Below, one piece after another: positions 34,497 to 43,604 of a DNA stretch of 47,820 bases. Source of the stretch: Anthropogastromicrobium aceti (GTDB taxonomy: Bacteria; Bacillota; Clostridia; Lachnospirales; Lachnospiraceae); the NCBI RefSeq assembly GCF_025567095.1, contig NZ_JAOQJH010000027.1; one strand, 5' to 3'. The notes below the pieces were generated by a model that was not told the origin of the DNA, ran no database searches, and saw only the letters and a program-made list of their open reading frames with translations. The translations under genes and the position numbers were made by a program. The first letter of the stretch is position 1. Each line of letters starts with the position of its first letter.

Positions 34497-35291
34497 TCAT
34501 CTATGTGGAATACGCAAAATTGCTGACAAAAGCATTTTCGTATACTCATCCTTAGGCGTTAATAAAATCTCCTTTGTCGCAGCTCTTTCCACAATTTTTC
34601 CATGATGCATCACAGCAAGATGACTGCATATGCCTGCTGCCACTGCCAAATTGTGAGTGACGAACAATATGGTAAAATTCATCTCTTTTTGCAACGACAA
34701 GATCAAATCAAGTGTCTGCTTTTGAACAGTAACATCAAGCGCCGTGGTCGGTTCATCACATAAAAGCACATCTGGGTTACAGGCAAGTGCCATGGCAATC
34801 AAAATTCTCTGACATTGTCCACCGGAAAGCTCTGATGGAAGGCGATCCTTTTTAGAAAGCTCTTTCGGTAAGCCAAGGCGCTCAATTAGCTCATTAGCGC
34901 GGCATACCGCTTCTTTTTTGCTCACATTTTGCCTTATCATAACAACCTCAATGAGCTGTGCAAAAACAGGACATAGCGGATCGAGTGCACTCATCGGATT
35001 TTGAAAAATCATTGCCACATTTCCGTTAATCTTTTTTTCTTCATAGCTCTCTGAAAGATTTTTAGGAAGCAGTCCTATCAGGCTTTTTAATGTAAGTGTC
35101 TTTCCTGAACCTGATTCTCCAACTAGGCCAAGCGTCTCTCCTCGCTTTAACTGCAAAGAAAGATGATCGACAAGAAGTCGGCCATCTTTTCCAGTCACTA
35201 TTAAATTTTTTACTGATACAATCGGTTCTACTGCTTTTAAATCTGATGCTATGGATTTCACTGTTTCAACTGAATCAGTCTGCTTTTCCAT
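34497..35291 (-). CDS. Peptide ABC importer ATPase, OppD/DppD-like
   Basis: A 264-residue ATPase with Walker A GLVGESGSGKTLTLKSLIG, Q-loop MIFQNPMSALDP, signature LSGGQCQRILIAMALA and Walker B VLLCDEPTTALD. I choose the ATG at 35291 (AAAGGAT upstream), because the longer frame from 35342 would overlap the preceding permease. It belongs to the same five-gene transporter operon. Confidence 0.9.
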   Translation of the reverse strand: MEKQTDSVETVKSIASDLKAVEPIVSVKNLIVTGKDGRLLVDHLSLQLKRGETLGLVGESGSGKTLTLKSLIGLLPKNLSESYEEKKINGNVAMIFQNPMSALDPLCPVFAQLIEVVMIRQNVSKKEAVCRANELIERLGLPKELSKKDRLPSELSGGQCQRILIAMALACNPDVLLCDEPTTALDVTVQKQTLDLILSLQKEMNFTILFVTHNLAVAAGICSHLAVMHHGKIVERAATKEILLTPKDEYTKMLLSAILRIPHR

Positions 35292-35316
35292 AAAATTCTT
35301 ACATCCTTTCTTTTTC

Positions 35317-36141
35317 TTAACGAAAACGATCTGCAAGCCCATCTCCTATAAATGAGAGCGCCACTCCTGTATATACGACAAACATACCAGGCAAAACTGA
35401 AAGCCACCAGGCATTTGTCATAAAGGTTTGTCCCTCTGAGATCATGGTACCCCAATCTGGTGTGGGTGGTGAAATTCCAATGCCCAAGTATCCAAGCGTT
35501 ACAATAATGACGAGAAGTCCAACCATATCTGTCATTAAAAGGACAATTGCCTGCGGAATAATATTGGGGAGCAATTCACAAAATAAAATTCGAATATCAG
35601 AGTATCCAAGAATCTTTGCTGCTGCAATCCACTCTGAATTTTTAAGTGCTGCACTTTGTCCTCGTGCTACCTTGCAGTAAATAAGCCATCCAACTAACAA
35701 ATACGTGATAAAGATACCGTGCGAACCTGCACCAGATGCAAATGCGATCACAATGACAAGCAAATAAAAGGGAAATGCGATAAATGTATCTGATGCCATT
35801 CCTACCAGCCAGTCAATCGCACCTCCAAAATATCCTGCTGCCATTCCAAGAAAAATACCTATTATAAATGGTGCTATCTCAGCCATAACCATAATCCATA
35901 GATCAGTTCGCGCAGCATACAGCGTTCTTGTGAATAAATCACGCCCTAATTGATCTGTTCCAAACAAGTGCTTTGCCCCAGGTGCCTGGAGAAACTCTGC
36001 AAGATTTTGTTCCAGTGGATCATATGGGCAGATCACAGGCGCCAGTACAGCTAAAACTACCAGTAGACCCATCATAAAAAGACCGATCCACAATGTCGGC
36101 GCATGTGTTTTTTTTATTTTTTTTATTTTTGCCTGTTTCAT
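35317..36141 (-). CDS. Peptide ABC importer permease, OppC/DppC-like
   Basis: A 274-residue membrane protein with the N-terminal LFGTDQLGRDLFTRTLYAAR motif of DppC-type permeases and about six membrane segments. The EAA-like loop is AAKILGYSDIRILFCELLP. It lies 56 bp after the DppB-like gene and before the ATPases. Confidence 0.9.
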   Translation of the reverse strand: MKQAKIKKIKKTHAPTLWIGLFMMGLLVVLAVLAPVICPYDPLEQNLAEFLQAPGAKHLFGTDQLGRDLFTRTLYAARTDLWIMVMAEIAPFIIGIFLGMAAGYFGGAIDWLVGMASDTFIAFPFYLLVIVIAFASGAGSHGIFITYLLVGWLIYCKVARGQSAALKNSEWIAAAKILGYSDIRILFCELLPNIIPQAIVLLMTDMVGLLVIIVTLGYLGIGISPPTPDWGTMISEGQTFMTNAWWLSVLPGMFVVYTGVALSFIGDGLADRFR

Positions 36142-36197
36142 AACAATATGCGCCTTTGCCCTTTCATTTTACTTAATATGTTATACTGTCACAATTT

Positions 36198-37127
36198 TTA
36201 CACTTTTGCCATTCGCGGATCAATCTTCTTTGCAATCAAATCAACAATCAGGCTAATAATGACAACAAAAAATGCGCAGTACAGCGTGATTCCCTCTACA
36301 AGTGGAAAATCACGATTGGATATTGCCTCAAATAATAGCTTTCCAATTCCTTTTACAGCAAATACCTGCTCAACCACAAGTGTTCCGCCTATTAAATAAG
36401 ACAAATTGACAGAAAGCAGCATCAATGTTGGCACTACTGCATTATGAAGCACATGTTTCCATAAAATTACACGTCTTGGAAGCTTTGCTGCACAAAGCGT
36501 AAGCACAAAATCTGCATCAAGTGTTTCTATCAATTGCTCTCTAAGTGAACGCACAAGCGGCGGAATCTGCCCAAATGATACAGTTATTGATGGCAAAATC
36601 AAACTATAAATCATGCCTGCTGTCCCTTTTTTCAGACCGCCAACTGGAAACCACTTCAAATTGACAGAAAAAATAAGAATCAAAATTAGTCCGATCCAAA
36701 AAACAGGCATACCATGCGCAATAATAGGAATAATCCTAATTAAATGGTCTGCAATGCCATCTTTATGTGTGGCTGCCGTAAATGAAAGAAGCAGTGATAT
36801 AACAATTGAAATAGTCATTGACATGACAACAAGCAAAAGTGTCACTGGTGCATACTGTAAAATCAGACTTCGGCACGATACGCCATATTTAATTGAATTG
36901 CCCGTATCTGCATGTAAAAATACGTTTTGCAGAAAAATGAGAAACTGCTGCCCAAGTGAATCATTTAAATGCAGTTGCTCTCTTAATTGATTTACTGCCT
37001 CATCTGTCGCATGTTCTCCAAGAACCATAACAACTGGATCTCCTGGCACGAGACGAATCAGTAAAAAAACTGCTGCTGTAACAAGCGCAATGACAAGAGC
37101 TGCCCTAATAAGCGCTCTTGTCATCAT
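36198..37127 (-). CDS. Peptide ABC importer permease, OppB/DppB-like
   Basis: A 309-residue membrane protein with LIRLVPGDPV near the N-terminus, about six membrane segments and an EAA-like loop (LCAAKLPRRVILWKHVLHNA). I choose the ATG at 37127, 10 bp after the binding-protein stop; the longer frame from 37178 overlaps that gene by 41 bp. The ribosome binding site is weak in either case. Confidence 0.85.
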   Translation of the reverse strand: MMTRALIRAALVIALVTAAVFLLIRLVPGDPVVMVLGEHATDEAVNQLREQLHLNDSLGQQFLIFLQNVFLHADTGNSIKYGVSCRSLILQYAPVTLLLVVMSMTISIVISLLLSFTAATHKDGIADHLIRIIPIIAHGMPVFWIGLILILIFSVNLKWFPVGGLKKGTAGMIYSLILPSITVSFGQIPPLVRSLREQLIETLDADFVLTLCAAKLPRRVILWKHVLHNAVVPTLMLLSVNLSYLIGGTLVVEQVFAVKGIGKLLFEAISNRDFPLVEGITLYCAFFVVIISLIVDLIAKKIDPRMAKV

Positions 37128-37137
37128 TTTATAACTA

Positions 37138-38673
37138 TTATTCTTCAAAATAAACATCCTCAAAGTGGACACTTCCATTCGGCAATACAGTAAAGCCCTC
37201 TACATTATCTCTCAGTCCAACTACGTTCTCTGAATTATACAGTGGAATATATGGAACTTCATCTGCTAAAATCTGCTGCAGCTCTTCGTAAACTGCGGCA
37301 CGCTCATCTCCGTCTGGTGTCACTTGTCCTTTTCTCATCAAATCTGCTGCTGTCTCATTGTTATAAGAAGTCCAGTAGCACTTGCTCCATCCATCTGGAT
37401 CGACCTGAAATGCAAAAATAGAGTTTGCATCAGGATAATCAGCTGTTGCACTGTTGATCATCATAGAGAAATTTAAATCGCGGAAATCTGAACGGAATGT
37501 AGAAATTTCCTGTGCATTAATTTCAATATTGATTCCAATCTGTGCACCTGCTGCCTGAATGATCTGTGCCTCCTGAAGACGTGTATTATTTCCAGATGCG
37601 ATGCTGATCGTGGTGTCAAAGCCATCAGGATATGCAGACTGTGCCAATTCTTCTTTTGCAGCGTCAATATCATACGAAAGCGCATTTACCGTATCATTTG
37701 TCTGATACAAAAGCGCACGCGGAAGAACAGTGTTTGCGATCTCTGCATAGCCAAAAGTTAATGCCTTTGTAAGTGACTCTCTGTCAATTGCCATTGCAAG
37801 TGCACGGCGTACATGCTCATCACTGAAGTGCTCATCAAGCGTATTAAAGAACAGCTCTTCTACATTGTAGCTAAAGCTGGTTGCTGTCTTCGTATCAGCA
37901 TTTCCATCTACATTTGATGCATTGCTAAGTGACAAATCCTCAATTCCGTCAATCTCACCTGCAAGCAGCTGATTAAGTGCCTGATTGTCATCATCTACTA
38001 CTTTATATACCAGCTCATCAATATATGGCTTTCCCTCCTGCCAGTAATATTCATTCTTTACAAAAGTCAAATCTCCAGATGGATCCCACTCGGATACGGC
38101 AAATGGACCTGTACCGACTGGATTCTTGAAAAACTCCTCCTCAGTCTTTCCACCAAAATCCTTTGGAATAATTCCATTTGAGAAATTAGCAAGCTCTGAA
38201 AGAAATGGTGTGTAAGCTGTTCCCAGTGTAATTTCTACTGTCTTTTCATCCACTGCCTCAACAGATTTTACATCTGCCTCAATTGGAAGGGATCCTCCGA
38301 CTTCAAGATGGCGCTCAATGGAAAACTTGACATCCTCTGCTGTCACATCTGTGCCATCGCTAAACTTTAAACCATCACGAAGCGTAAAGGTATATATAAG
38401 ACCATCATCACTGATCTTATGATCTTCTGCCAGCCAGTCAATAATATTTCCATCGTTATCAAAAGTCACAAGTGACTCAAACACCTTATCAATTGCAAAG
38501 GCATTATTTTCTGTAATTTCCTGATGAAGATCGAAAGAGGTCGTAGAATCAGATCTGGCATAAGTGAAAGTTCCACCAGATGTTGACTCCTCGCCTGCTA
38601 AAGCCAATGTACTGGCTCCAAGACTGAAAACAGCTGCCGCCGCTACTGCTGTAAGAATGTGATGTTTTCTCAT
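37138..38673 (-). CDS. Peptide-binding protein, SBP family 5, with a non-lipoprotein signal
   Basis: A 511-residue extracytoplasmic solute-binding protein. The start at 38673 gives a clean signal peptide (MRKHHILTAVAAAAVFSLGA, then STLALA before GEEST). There is no lipobox cysteine, unusual for a Gram-positive member, which is normally lipid-anchored. Family 5 features include YTFTLRDGLKFSDGTDVTAE (residues ~90-110) and NPVGTGPFAVSEW. It feeds the permease pair that follows. An alternative start 7 codons upstream would lengthen the leader. Peptide specificity is not readable. Confidence 0.9.
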   Translation of the reverse strand: MRKHHILTAVAAAAVFSLGASTLALAGEESTSGGTFTYARSDSTTSFDLHQEITENNAFAIDKVFESLVTFDNDGNIIDWLAEDHKISDDGLIYTFTLRDGLKFSDGTDVTAEDVKFSIERHLEVGGSLPIEADVKSVEAVDEKTVEITLGTAYTPFLSELANFSNGIIPKDFGGKTEEEFFKNPVGTGPFAVSEWDPSGDLTFVKNEYYWQEGKPYIDELVYKVVDDDNQALNQLLAGEIDGIEDLSLSNASNVDGNADTKTATSFSYNVEELFFNTLDEHFSDEHVRRALAMAIDRESLTKALTFGYAEIANTVLPRALLYQTNDTVNALSYDIDAAKEELAQSAYPDGFDTTISIASGNNTRLQEAQIIQAAGAQIGINIEINAQEISTFRSDFRDLNFSMMINSATADYPDANSIFAFQVDPDGWSKCYWTSYNNETAADLMRKGQVTPDGDERAAVYEELQQILADEVPYIPLYNSENVVGLRDNVEGFTVLPNGSVHFEDVYFEE

Positions 38674-38694
38674 AATCGTACCATGCCCTTCCAT

Positions 38695-38994
38695 TCCCCG
38701 AAACAGACTTTTTTCTCGCCCATCAACAGGGAAACTTTATTTTGCAGTTACAGTTCACGCATCATGCTAGATGCGGATACTTGCAAACCATCATAACTGC
38801 TTAACTGCTTGAGTTCTATCATACCATGTTATTTTTTTCTGTCAACAAAATAAGAAAAGGATTTTTCCTATATTTTGCTATAGGATGTTCTTATATCGAG
38901 TCGAATTTATTTTTCTTTACGTCCTCTTAGTTTTGTGTTACACTGCAGCATAAGAAAGCGAGAGCAAACATGATATTAGCAGGAGGTTTTTTCA
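38695..38994. promoter_or_regulatory. Divergent control region between the peptide importer and the P5C reductase-like gene
   Basis: For the importer, minus-strand -35 TTGACA (38845-38840), a 16-bp spacer and -10 TATGAT (38823-38818) give a promoter with about 135 nt of leader that contains a small hairpin (GCATC/GATGC) and no clear known riboswitch. For the plus-strand gene, AGGAGG stands before the ATG at 38995; I see no equally good promoter there. No ORF is supported in this stretch. Confidence 0.55.
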
Positions 38995-40140
38995 ATGCAG
39001 GAAAACATTGTCATACTTGGAACTGGTTTTATAGCAGGCTATTTAAACAGGGGGCTTCATTATCTTTTTTCAGAATTAAGACAACCAATGGTAGGAAATG
39101 TGTGTGCCATCGGAAAACATCCAGAAAAATTAGCTTCGCGTACTAATATATTAAAGGACTGTGTGCTTTGTACAGATCCAATTGACTCTGTATTATTCAA
39201 GTTCCATCCTACAATTCTCATAGTCGCGGTACCGCCGACTGTCTCTGTCGATATTGCAAAAACCATACTTCTTCCCTATTATAATACGCTTCGTGTCGCC
39301 TCACAGCCACTGCCAGATTTGTATTCCTTTACTCCAACACCAGATGAAAACTGGTATGCGAATCTTCTCGGAAACGACGTTTCTATCGTTAAAATTCTTC
39401 CAAATATTTTTACTGACGTTCATGGAATTGATATCGCAAGTGTCGGCATCAATACCATATCCCCAACACCTGCTTTTAAGCACTCTAACCGCCGTGTACT
39501 GCTTGACATTCTGCTTACCCCTTATGGAAAAACAGTTTCTTTATCTGCATCTCAGGCACTGATCTTTCTTGCTGGAAAAATCACAAGCCATGTCTGCTGT
39601 GAAGCCTGCTTTTGCATTCACGAAGCCGCGCAAAGGGCTGGTCTTTCAGTTACGCTAAATGATATCGGAAAGGCATTTCAGTATGCCCAGCGATCATTCA
39701 CAAAATTTTTCGATGATCCAATCCCTTCTCTTCGTCGCAACGATGCTTTACCGCCTACCATGCAGGAATTCATGCATCATTTTTCTGATTCCTGGTTTGG
39801 TGGTCTTCACGATTTCACAACCTCCATGCCGGTCTGTGTATCTGATGAGGAAGCACTGTCTCTTGATGTCTACTCCTACGCACTCAACACAATTGCCATC
39901 GCAGTAAAAACAAAAGAGGAGTTGGAACAAGATACAAAAAATGCCGCCACAAAAGGCGGCATACTCGAACGAGGAGTTGAATACTTTTATGAAGTTATCG
40001 AAAGTGAGCTTGGCAATCAGGCATTTTCTGCCGCTTGTGATCATCCGATTTCTTCTGGCTACTGGGAAACGCTTCGCAGTCAGGTATGCAACCTAAGCCG
40101 AGAAGCCTATGAGCGCAGTCTGCATCTTACATCACATTAA
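38995..40140 (+). CDS. Pyrroline-5-carboxylate reductase-like NAD(P)-binding protein
   Basis: A 381-residue protein opening with a Rossmann motif (IVILGTGFIAGYL) and followed by a domain in which ILIVAVPP and IVKILPNI match the strand-loop positions of proC-type proteins. The C-terminal helical part (about 180-381) is longer than in ProC, which has about 270 residues. It may reduce an imine substrate other than P5C. Strong AGGAGG; monocistronic, divergent from the peptide importer. Confidence 0.65.
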   Translation: MQENIVILGTGFIAGYLNRGLHYLFSELRQPMVGNVCAIGKHPEKLASRTNILKDCVLCTDPIDSVLFKFHPTILIVAVPPTVSVDIAKTILLPYYNTLRVASQPLPDLYSFTPTPDENWYANLLGNDVSIVKILPNIFTDVHGIDIASVGINTISPTPAFKHSNRRVLLDILLTPYGKTVSLSASQALIFLAGKITSHVCCEACFCIHEAAQRAGLSVTLNDIGKAFQYAQRSFTKFFDDPIPSLRRNDALPPTMQEFMHHFSDSWFGGLHDFTTSMPVCVSDEEALSLDVYSYALNTIAIAVKTKEELEQDTKNAATKGGILERGVEYFYEVIESELGNQAFSAACDHPISSGYWETLRSQVCNLSREAYERSLHLTSH

Positions 40141-40154
40141 CCATGCCATTTAGT

Positions 40155-41207
40155 TTACTGTGTTTTTGTTGCCTGCGCTTTCGTTGTCTTTGGCTTCCAT
40201 CTAGGATAAATCATCCATGATGCAATTCCTATTACAGCAAGCGCACGCAGCGCCCAAAGCAGATACTGTCCCACCGAATAATATGTATTTTGCTCATATG
40301 GTGATAACGATACAGTTATAAGTACATGATGCAGTAAAAATATCTCATATGAATACTTTGAAAGCACACCGATAAGTTTTTTCAGAATCACGCACGGCAA
40401 ATTTTTTATCCTATCCAGCGCATTTCCTGCTGCCATAAAAATCAGATACCACAAAATGCCTTCGACTGCAAATAAATACCATGTTACACGCTCTGGAAGC
40501 GGGACAAACACAACCAGGCACAACACTACAGCTGCTGCCACACCTGTGCGAAGCGATACGTTTTTCACATAGCGATACAGATAAATACCCACCAGAAAAA
40601 CAACCACATTTAATAAGATATCCTTGTCCACTCTTCCCGTACTTCCAAGAAGCTGTACCATCACTAGATAATAAAGAATCGCTGCGATTAGTATTGGCTT
40701 TGGATAGCGCTTAACCAGTGCATACAATACCGGAAAGACGATGTAAAGGACAAGAATCATTCCGATAAACCATTCTCCGACAAGGTAGTGGCTTTGAATA
40801 CCAAACAGCGATGCATAGCCATCAAGTCCGGTAATAGTCCATAAAAATGACAAATCAAAAAGTTTAACTCCGCCGCCAAAGCCACCCATCAAGTAGCATA
40901 CAAAGTATGCCATATAAAATGATGGAAAAATACTCCACCAGCGCTTTTTATAGTAAGTTTTTAAGTCACTGCAGCGCTCGTAGGAAATGCACTGTGCAGC
41001 ACCTGATACAAGAATAAATAACGATACTCCCTGCCAGCCAAGATACCCTTGCGCGCCAATTTTCGTTACGACAAGCGGGCTTTCCATAAGGCGCGCACTC
41101 CACTCGCAGTTCATATGATAAAATACAATCAAAAGCATGGCAGTCGCACGCATAAGATCATAGGCAAAATAGCGTTTCTTACTCTCTTTTGTTTTTTGCT
41201 GTTCCAT
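40155..41207 (-). CDS. Acyltransferase family 3 membrane protein
   Basis: A 350-residue membrane protein with about ten hydrophobic segments. YFAYDLMRATAMLLIVFYHM near the N-terminus has the R...H signature of this family, which O-acylates sugars or other surface groups. The ATG overlaps the queH stop in TGATG, so translation is coupled; the longer frame from 41258 runs into queH and is rejected. Function in queuosine metabolism is not implied. Substrate unknown. Confidence 0.85.
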   Translation of the reverse strand: MEQQKTKESKKRYFAYDLMRATAMLLIVFYHMNCEWSARLMESPLVVTKIGAQGYLGWQGVSLFILVSGAAQCISYERCSDLKTYYKKRWWSIFPSFYMAYFVCYLMGGFGGGVKLFDLSFLWTITGLDGYASLFGIQSHYLVGEWFIGMILVLYIVFPVLYALVKRYPKPILIAAILYYLVMVQLLGSTGRVDKDILLNVVVFLVGIYLYRYVKNVSLRTGVAAAVVLCLVVFVPLPERVTWYLFAVEGILWYLIFMAAGNALDRIKNLPCVILKKLIGVLSKYSYEIFLLHHVLITVSLSPYEQNTYYSVGQYLLWALRALAVIGIASWMIYPRWKPKTTKAQATKTQ

Positions 41208-41839
41208 CAGATCCGCCCCTCTCTTTTTGCCTGCGCCTTTGAGTATCCGCAGCCACAATAGCTCTGACGGTACAAATCATGCTCTTTTGACAGCTCTACA
41301 GAACGCTTATAGCCATTCTTTTTCTTAAAATCTGAGAACAGCCAGAGGATGCCGTATTTTTCTCCCACTTCCGCCCCTATCTCATTTAATTTCTCAGCGT
41401 TTTTCATTGGACTTATGGAAAGTGTCGTTGTAACATAGTCAAACCCACCATCTGCTGCTAACTTTGCGGCTTCCTCTAAACGCAGCCTATAACAGGCAAA
41501 GCAGCGTTCACCGCCCTCATCCATCTGCTCCATTCCTTTCGTGATCTCATAAAAGCGCTGTGGGTCATATTTTCCTTCCACAAGCTGAATCGGATAAACT
41601 GTATCAAGTTCCGAAATTAGACGTGCCTGTTCTGCGACACGCTTTTTGTACTCTGCCTCCTCTGTGATATTCGGATTATAGTAAAATACGGTGATTTTAA
41701 AGTAATTGGACAGATACTCTAACACATAGCTGCTGCACGGCGCACAACAGCTGTGCAAAAAAAGTGTCGGAACATGCCCGGCCTTTGTTTCTTTATCTAT
41801 CGTCTCTTCCAGACGCTTTTGGTAATTAATTTTATTCAT
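41207..41839 (-). CDS. queH: QueH, epoxyqueuosine reductase
   Basis: A 210-residue iron-sulfur protein that carries out the last step of queuosine synthesis in tRNA. Cysteines lie in HSCCAPCSS (residues ~29-37), RCFACYRLR (near 111) and QSYCGCGYS (near 198). FYYNPNITEEAEYKKR and TLSISPMKN also match QueH (DUF208). Length is normal. It shares an operon with the acyltransferase gene and is divergent from the RNase Z-like gene. Confidence 0.93.
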   Translation of the reverse strand: MNKINYQKRLEETIDKETKAGHVPTLFLHSCCAPCSSYVLEYLSNYFKITVFYYNPNITEEAEYKKRVAEQARLISELDTVYPIQLVEGKYDPQRFYEITKGMEQMDEGGERCFACYRLRLEEAAKLAADGGFDYVTTTLSISPMKNAEKLNEIGAEVGEKYGILWLFSDFKKKNGYKRSVELSKEHDLYRQSYCGCGYSKAQAKREGRI

Positions 41840-41925
41840 AAATTTCGTTTGGTTCCTTTCTTGTCTTTTTTCTATAACTCCATTATAATAAACTCCATGA
41901 AAAAAGAAAGGAGTTCTTTATATAT

Positions 41926-42813
41926 ATGGAAACAAAACTTGTTCTTCTTGGAACTGGAACGCCTAATGCATGCCCAAATGCAAGTGGCCCGTCTTCCGCG
42001 GTTGTTGTTGGGAATCGTGCGTATCTGGTTGATTTTGGACCGGGCGTTGTCCGTCAGGCTTCCAAGGCTTATTTTAACGGGATTGATGCACTTCGCCCTG
42101 ATCTTTTATGCACTGCATTTTGTACCCATCTGCACACTGATCACACTGCCGGATATTCAGATCTTATTTTTACTCCATGGGTGCTTGAACGCAATACACC
42201 ACTTAAGGTTTTTGGTCCAAAGGGACTGCGTCATATGACTGACCATATTTTAGAAGCATATTCCACAGATATTGATTTTCGCATTCATGGATTTGAAAAA
42301 GCAAATGAAAATGGTTATAAGGTGGATGTGACTGAAATTGAAAACGAAGAAAATCCTGGCATTATCTACCAGGATGAATATGTGAGCGTGGAGGCATTTC
42401 CTGTCAGCCACGGCACACTAACCTGCTATGGCTATAAATTCGTGACGGCCGATCGCACAATTGTAATAAGCGGCGATACGGCGCCTCTTGAACTCGTAGC
42501 CCAAAAAGCTTCTGGATGCGACATTTTACTGCATGAAGTAGAATATTCAGCTGGTATCTCTGCACGCGAACCAAAGTGGCAGAAATATCACAGAGAAGTG
42601 CATACATTAAGCACGGATCTGGCATGGGTAGCAAAAAAAGCTCAGCCTAAGCTTCTTGTTACATACCACCGAATTTACCATATGAATATCCAGGATAACC
42701 ACATCAATCTGGCTGCTGAAATGGCTCGGCGCGATGAAGCGATCCTGGATGAGATTAAGACCGCTGGGTATGAAGGTTATACCGTAAACGGACGGGATTT
42801 GGATGTCTTTTAA
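41926..42813 (+). CDS. MBL-fold hydrolase, RNase Z/arylsulfatase-like
   Basis: A 295-residue metallo-beta-lactamase-fold protein. Zinc ligands are THLHTDHTAGY (near residue 68), VSHGT (near 165), ISGDT (near 185) and a C-terminal TYHRIYH. It is shorter in the C-terminal part than classic RNase Z and could act on tRNA precursors or on another phosphodiester or sulfate ester. AAAGGAG lies upstream with a TATAAT about 35 bp before the start. Monocistronic and convergent with the GNAT gene. Confidence 0.8.
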   Translation: METKLVLLGTGTPNACPNASGPSSAVVVGNRAYLVDFGPGVVRQASKAYFNGIDALRPDLLCTAFCTHLHTDHTAGYSDLIFTPWVLERNTPLKVFGPKGLRHMTDHILEAYSTDIDFRIHGFEKANENGYKVDVTEIENEENPGIIYQDEYVSVEAFPVSHGTLTCYGYKFVTADRTIVISGDTAPLELVAQKASGCDILLHEVEYSAGISAREPKWQKYHREVHTLSTDLAWVAKKAQPKLLVTYHRIYHMNIQDNHINLAAEMARRDEAILDEIKTAGYEGYTVNGRDLDVF

Positions 42814-42830
42814 TGATGTGGGTGGCTGCC

Positions 42831-42862
42831 TCGTAAATCACATTCGTCTCGCCGCCATTTAC
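42831..42862. repeat. Dispersed palindromic repeat, copy 2
   Basis: Lies in the 67-bp gap between two convergent genes and is the inverted counterpart of 27349-27381. Ends GTAAAT/ATTTAC can pair, so it may form a bidirectional stem that protects or ends transcripts from both sides. Confidence 0.65.
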
Positions 42863-42880
42863 ACTACGATACTAAAAATT

Positions 42881-43420
42881 CTAGTACTTCATCTGCTGTT
42901 CTGATACATGATAAACACGTCGGTACAGCAGATTTTTTATTTTCTGGTATTCAGCTTCAGTAACCGTTCTCTGGTAGGTCATAATACGAAGTGGAATTGG
43001 GTTTCTTCCCGGAGCAATTGATGGCTGAGTATATGGATATGGATTATAGCAAAATCCATTTCTTTCATAAAAGCTAATACGCCTTTTTTCAAGTTCTCCT
43101 TCTGGCAGCTCAACTTCAAGACATGTCATTTTATTTACCTGAGTAAGGACCTCTCTTAACATGCGTCCTCCGATACCACCATTTCGTACTTTGCTGCTTA
43201 CTGCAAAATGCTCAAAAAATAAGATATCATCAAACTCCCAGGCAGATAAAAATCCATCTATTTCTTTTGTTTCTTCATTTCTATGTATAAACACCTTATA
43301 TTCTGGATTCTCAAATAATTGTTTCTGGCCCTCATATCCTCTATATTCATCATATGGAAAACTTTGTTCCATTATTGAATACATCTGATCGAAGTCTTCA
43401 AATTTTAATAATTCTACCAT
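42881..43420 (-). CDS. GNAT-family acetyltransferase
   Basis: A 179-residue N-acetyltransferase with the acetyl-CoA loop RNGGIGGRMLREVL (residues ~92-105, matching Q/R-x-x-G-x-G/A) and the preceding strand FFEHFAVSSKVR. The C-terminal strand pattern LEVELPEGELEKRRISFYER is typical. Substrate unknown. Divergent from the AGCS symporter. Confidence 0.9.
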   Translation of the reverse strand: MVELLKFEDFDQMYSIMEQSFPYDEYRGYEGQKQLFENPEYKVFIHRNEETKEIDGFLSAWEFDDILFFEHFAVSSKVRNGGIGGRMLREVLTQVNKMTCLEVELPEGELEKRRISFYERNGFCYNPYPYTQPSIAPGRNPIPLRIMTYQRTVTEAEYQKIKNLLYRRVYHVSEQQMKY

Positions 43421-43499
43421 AGTATCTTTTTCTTCCCTTTCTTCAAAACATTTTTTGCGTGTATTATTAAGGATACCAATTTTCCTAAGTAATGTAAAG

Positions 43500-43562
43500 A
43501 AAAGTTCAATATGTTGAACTTTTGAAATAACGCTTGAACCATAAATTATATCGTGTTATAGT
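43500..43562 (+). promoter_or_regulatory. Promoter and operator-like inverted repeat of the AGCS symporter
   Basis: -35 TTGAAC (43534-43539), 17 bp and -10 TATAGT (43557-43562) lead to the symporter gene. Just upstream is an inverted repeat AAAAGTTCAA-TATG-TTGAACTTTT (43500-43523). It has no T-tract and lies between divergent genes, so it looks like a regulator-binding site, not a terminator. Confidence 0.65.
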
Positions 43563-43604
43563 GTCCTTTGTAAAATTTTGAACTAACAAGAAAGAGGATT
43601 TTTT

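Noticed and set aside
38695..38817. T-box or amino-acid riboswitch before the peptide importer
   Set aside because: No T-box consensus (AGGGTGG type) and no terminator-antiterminator pair is visible.
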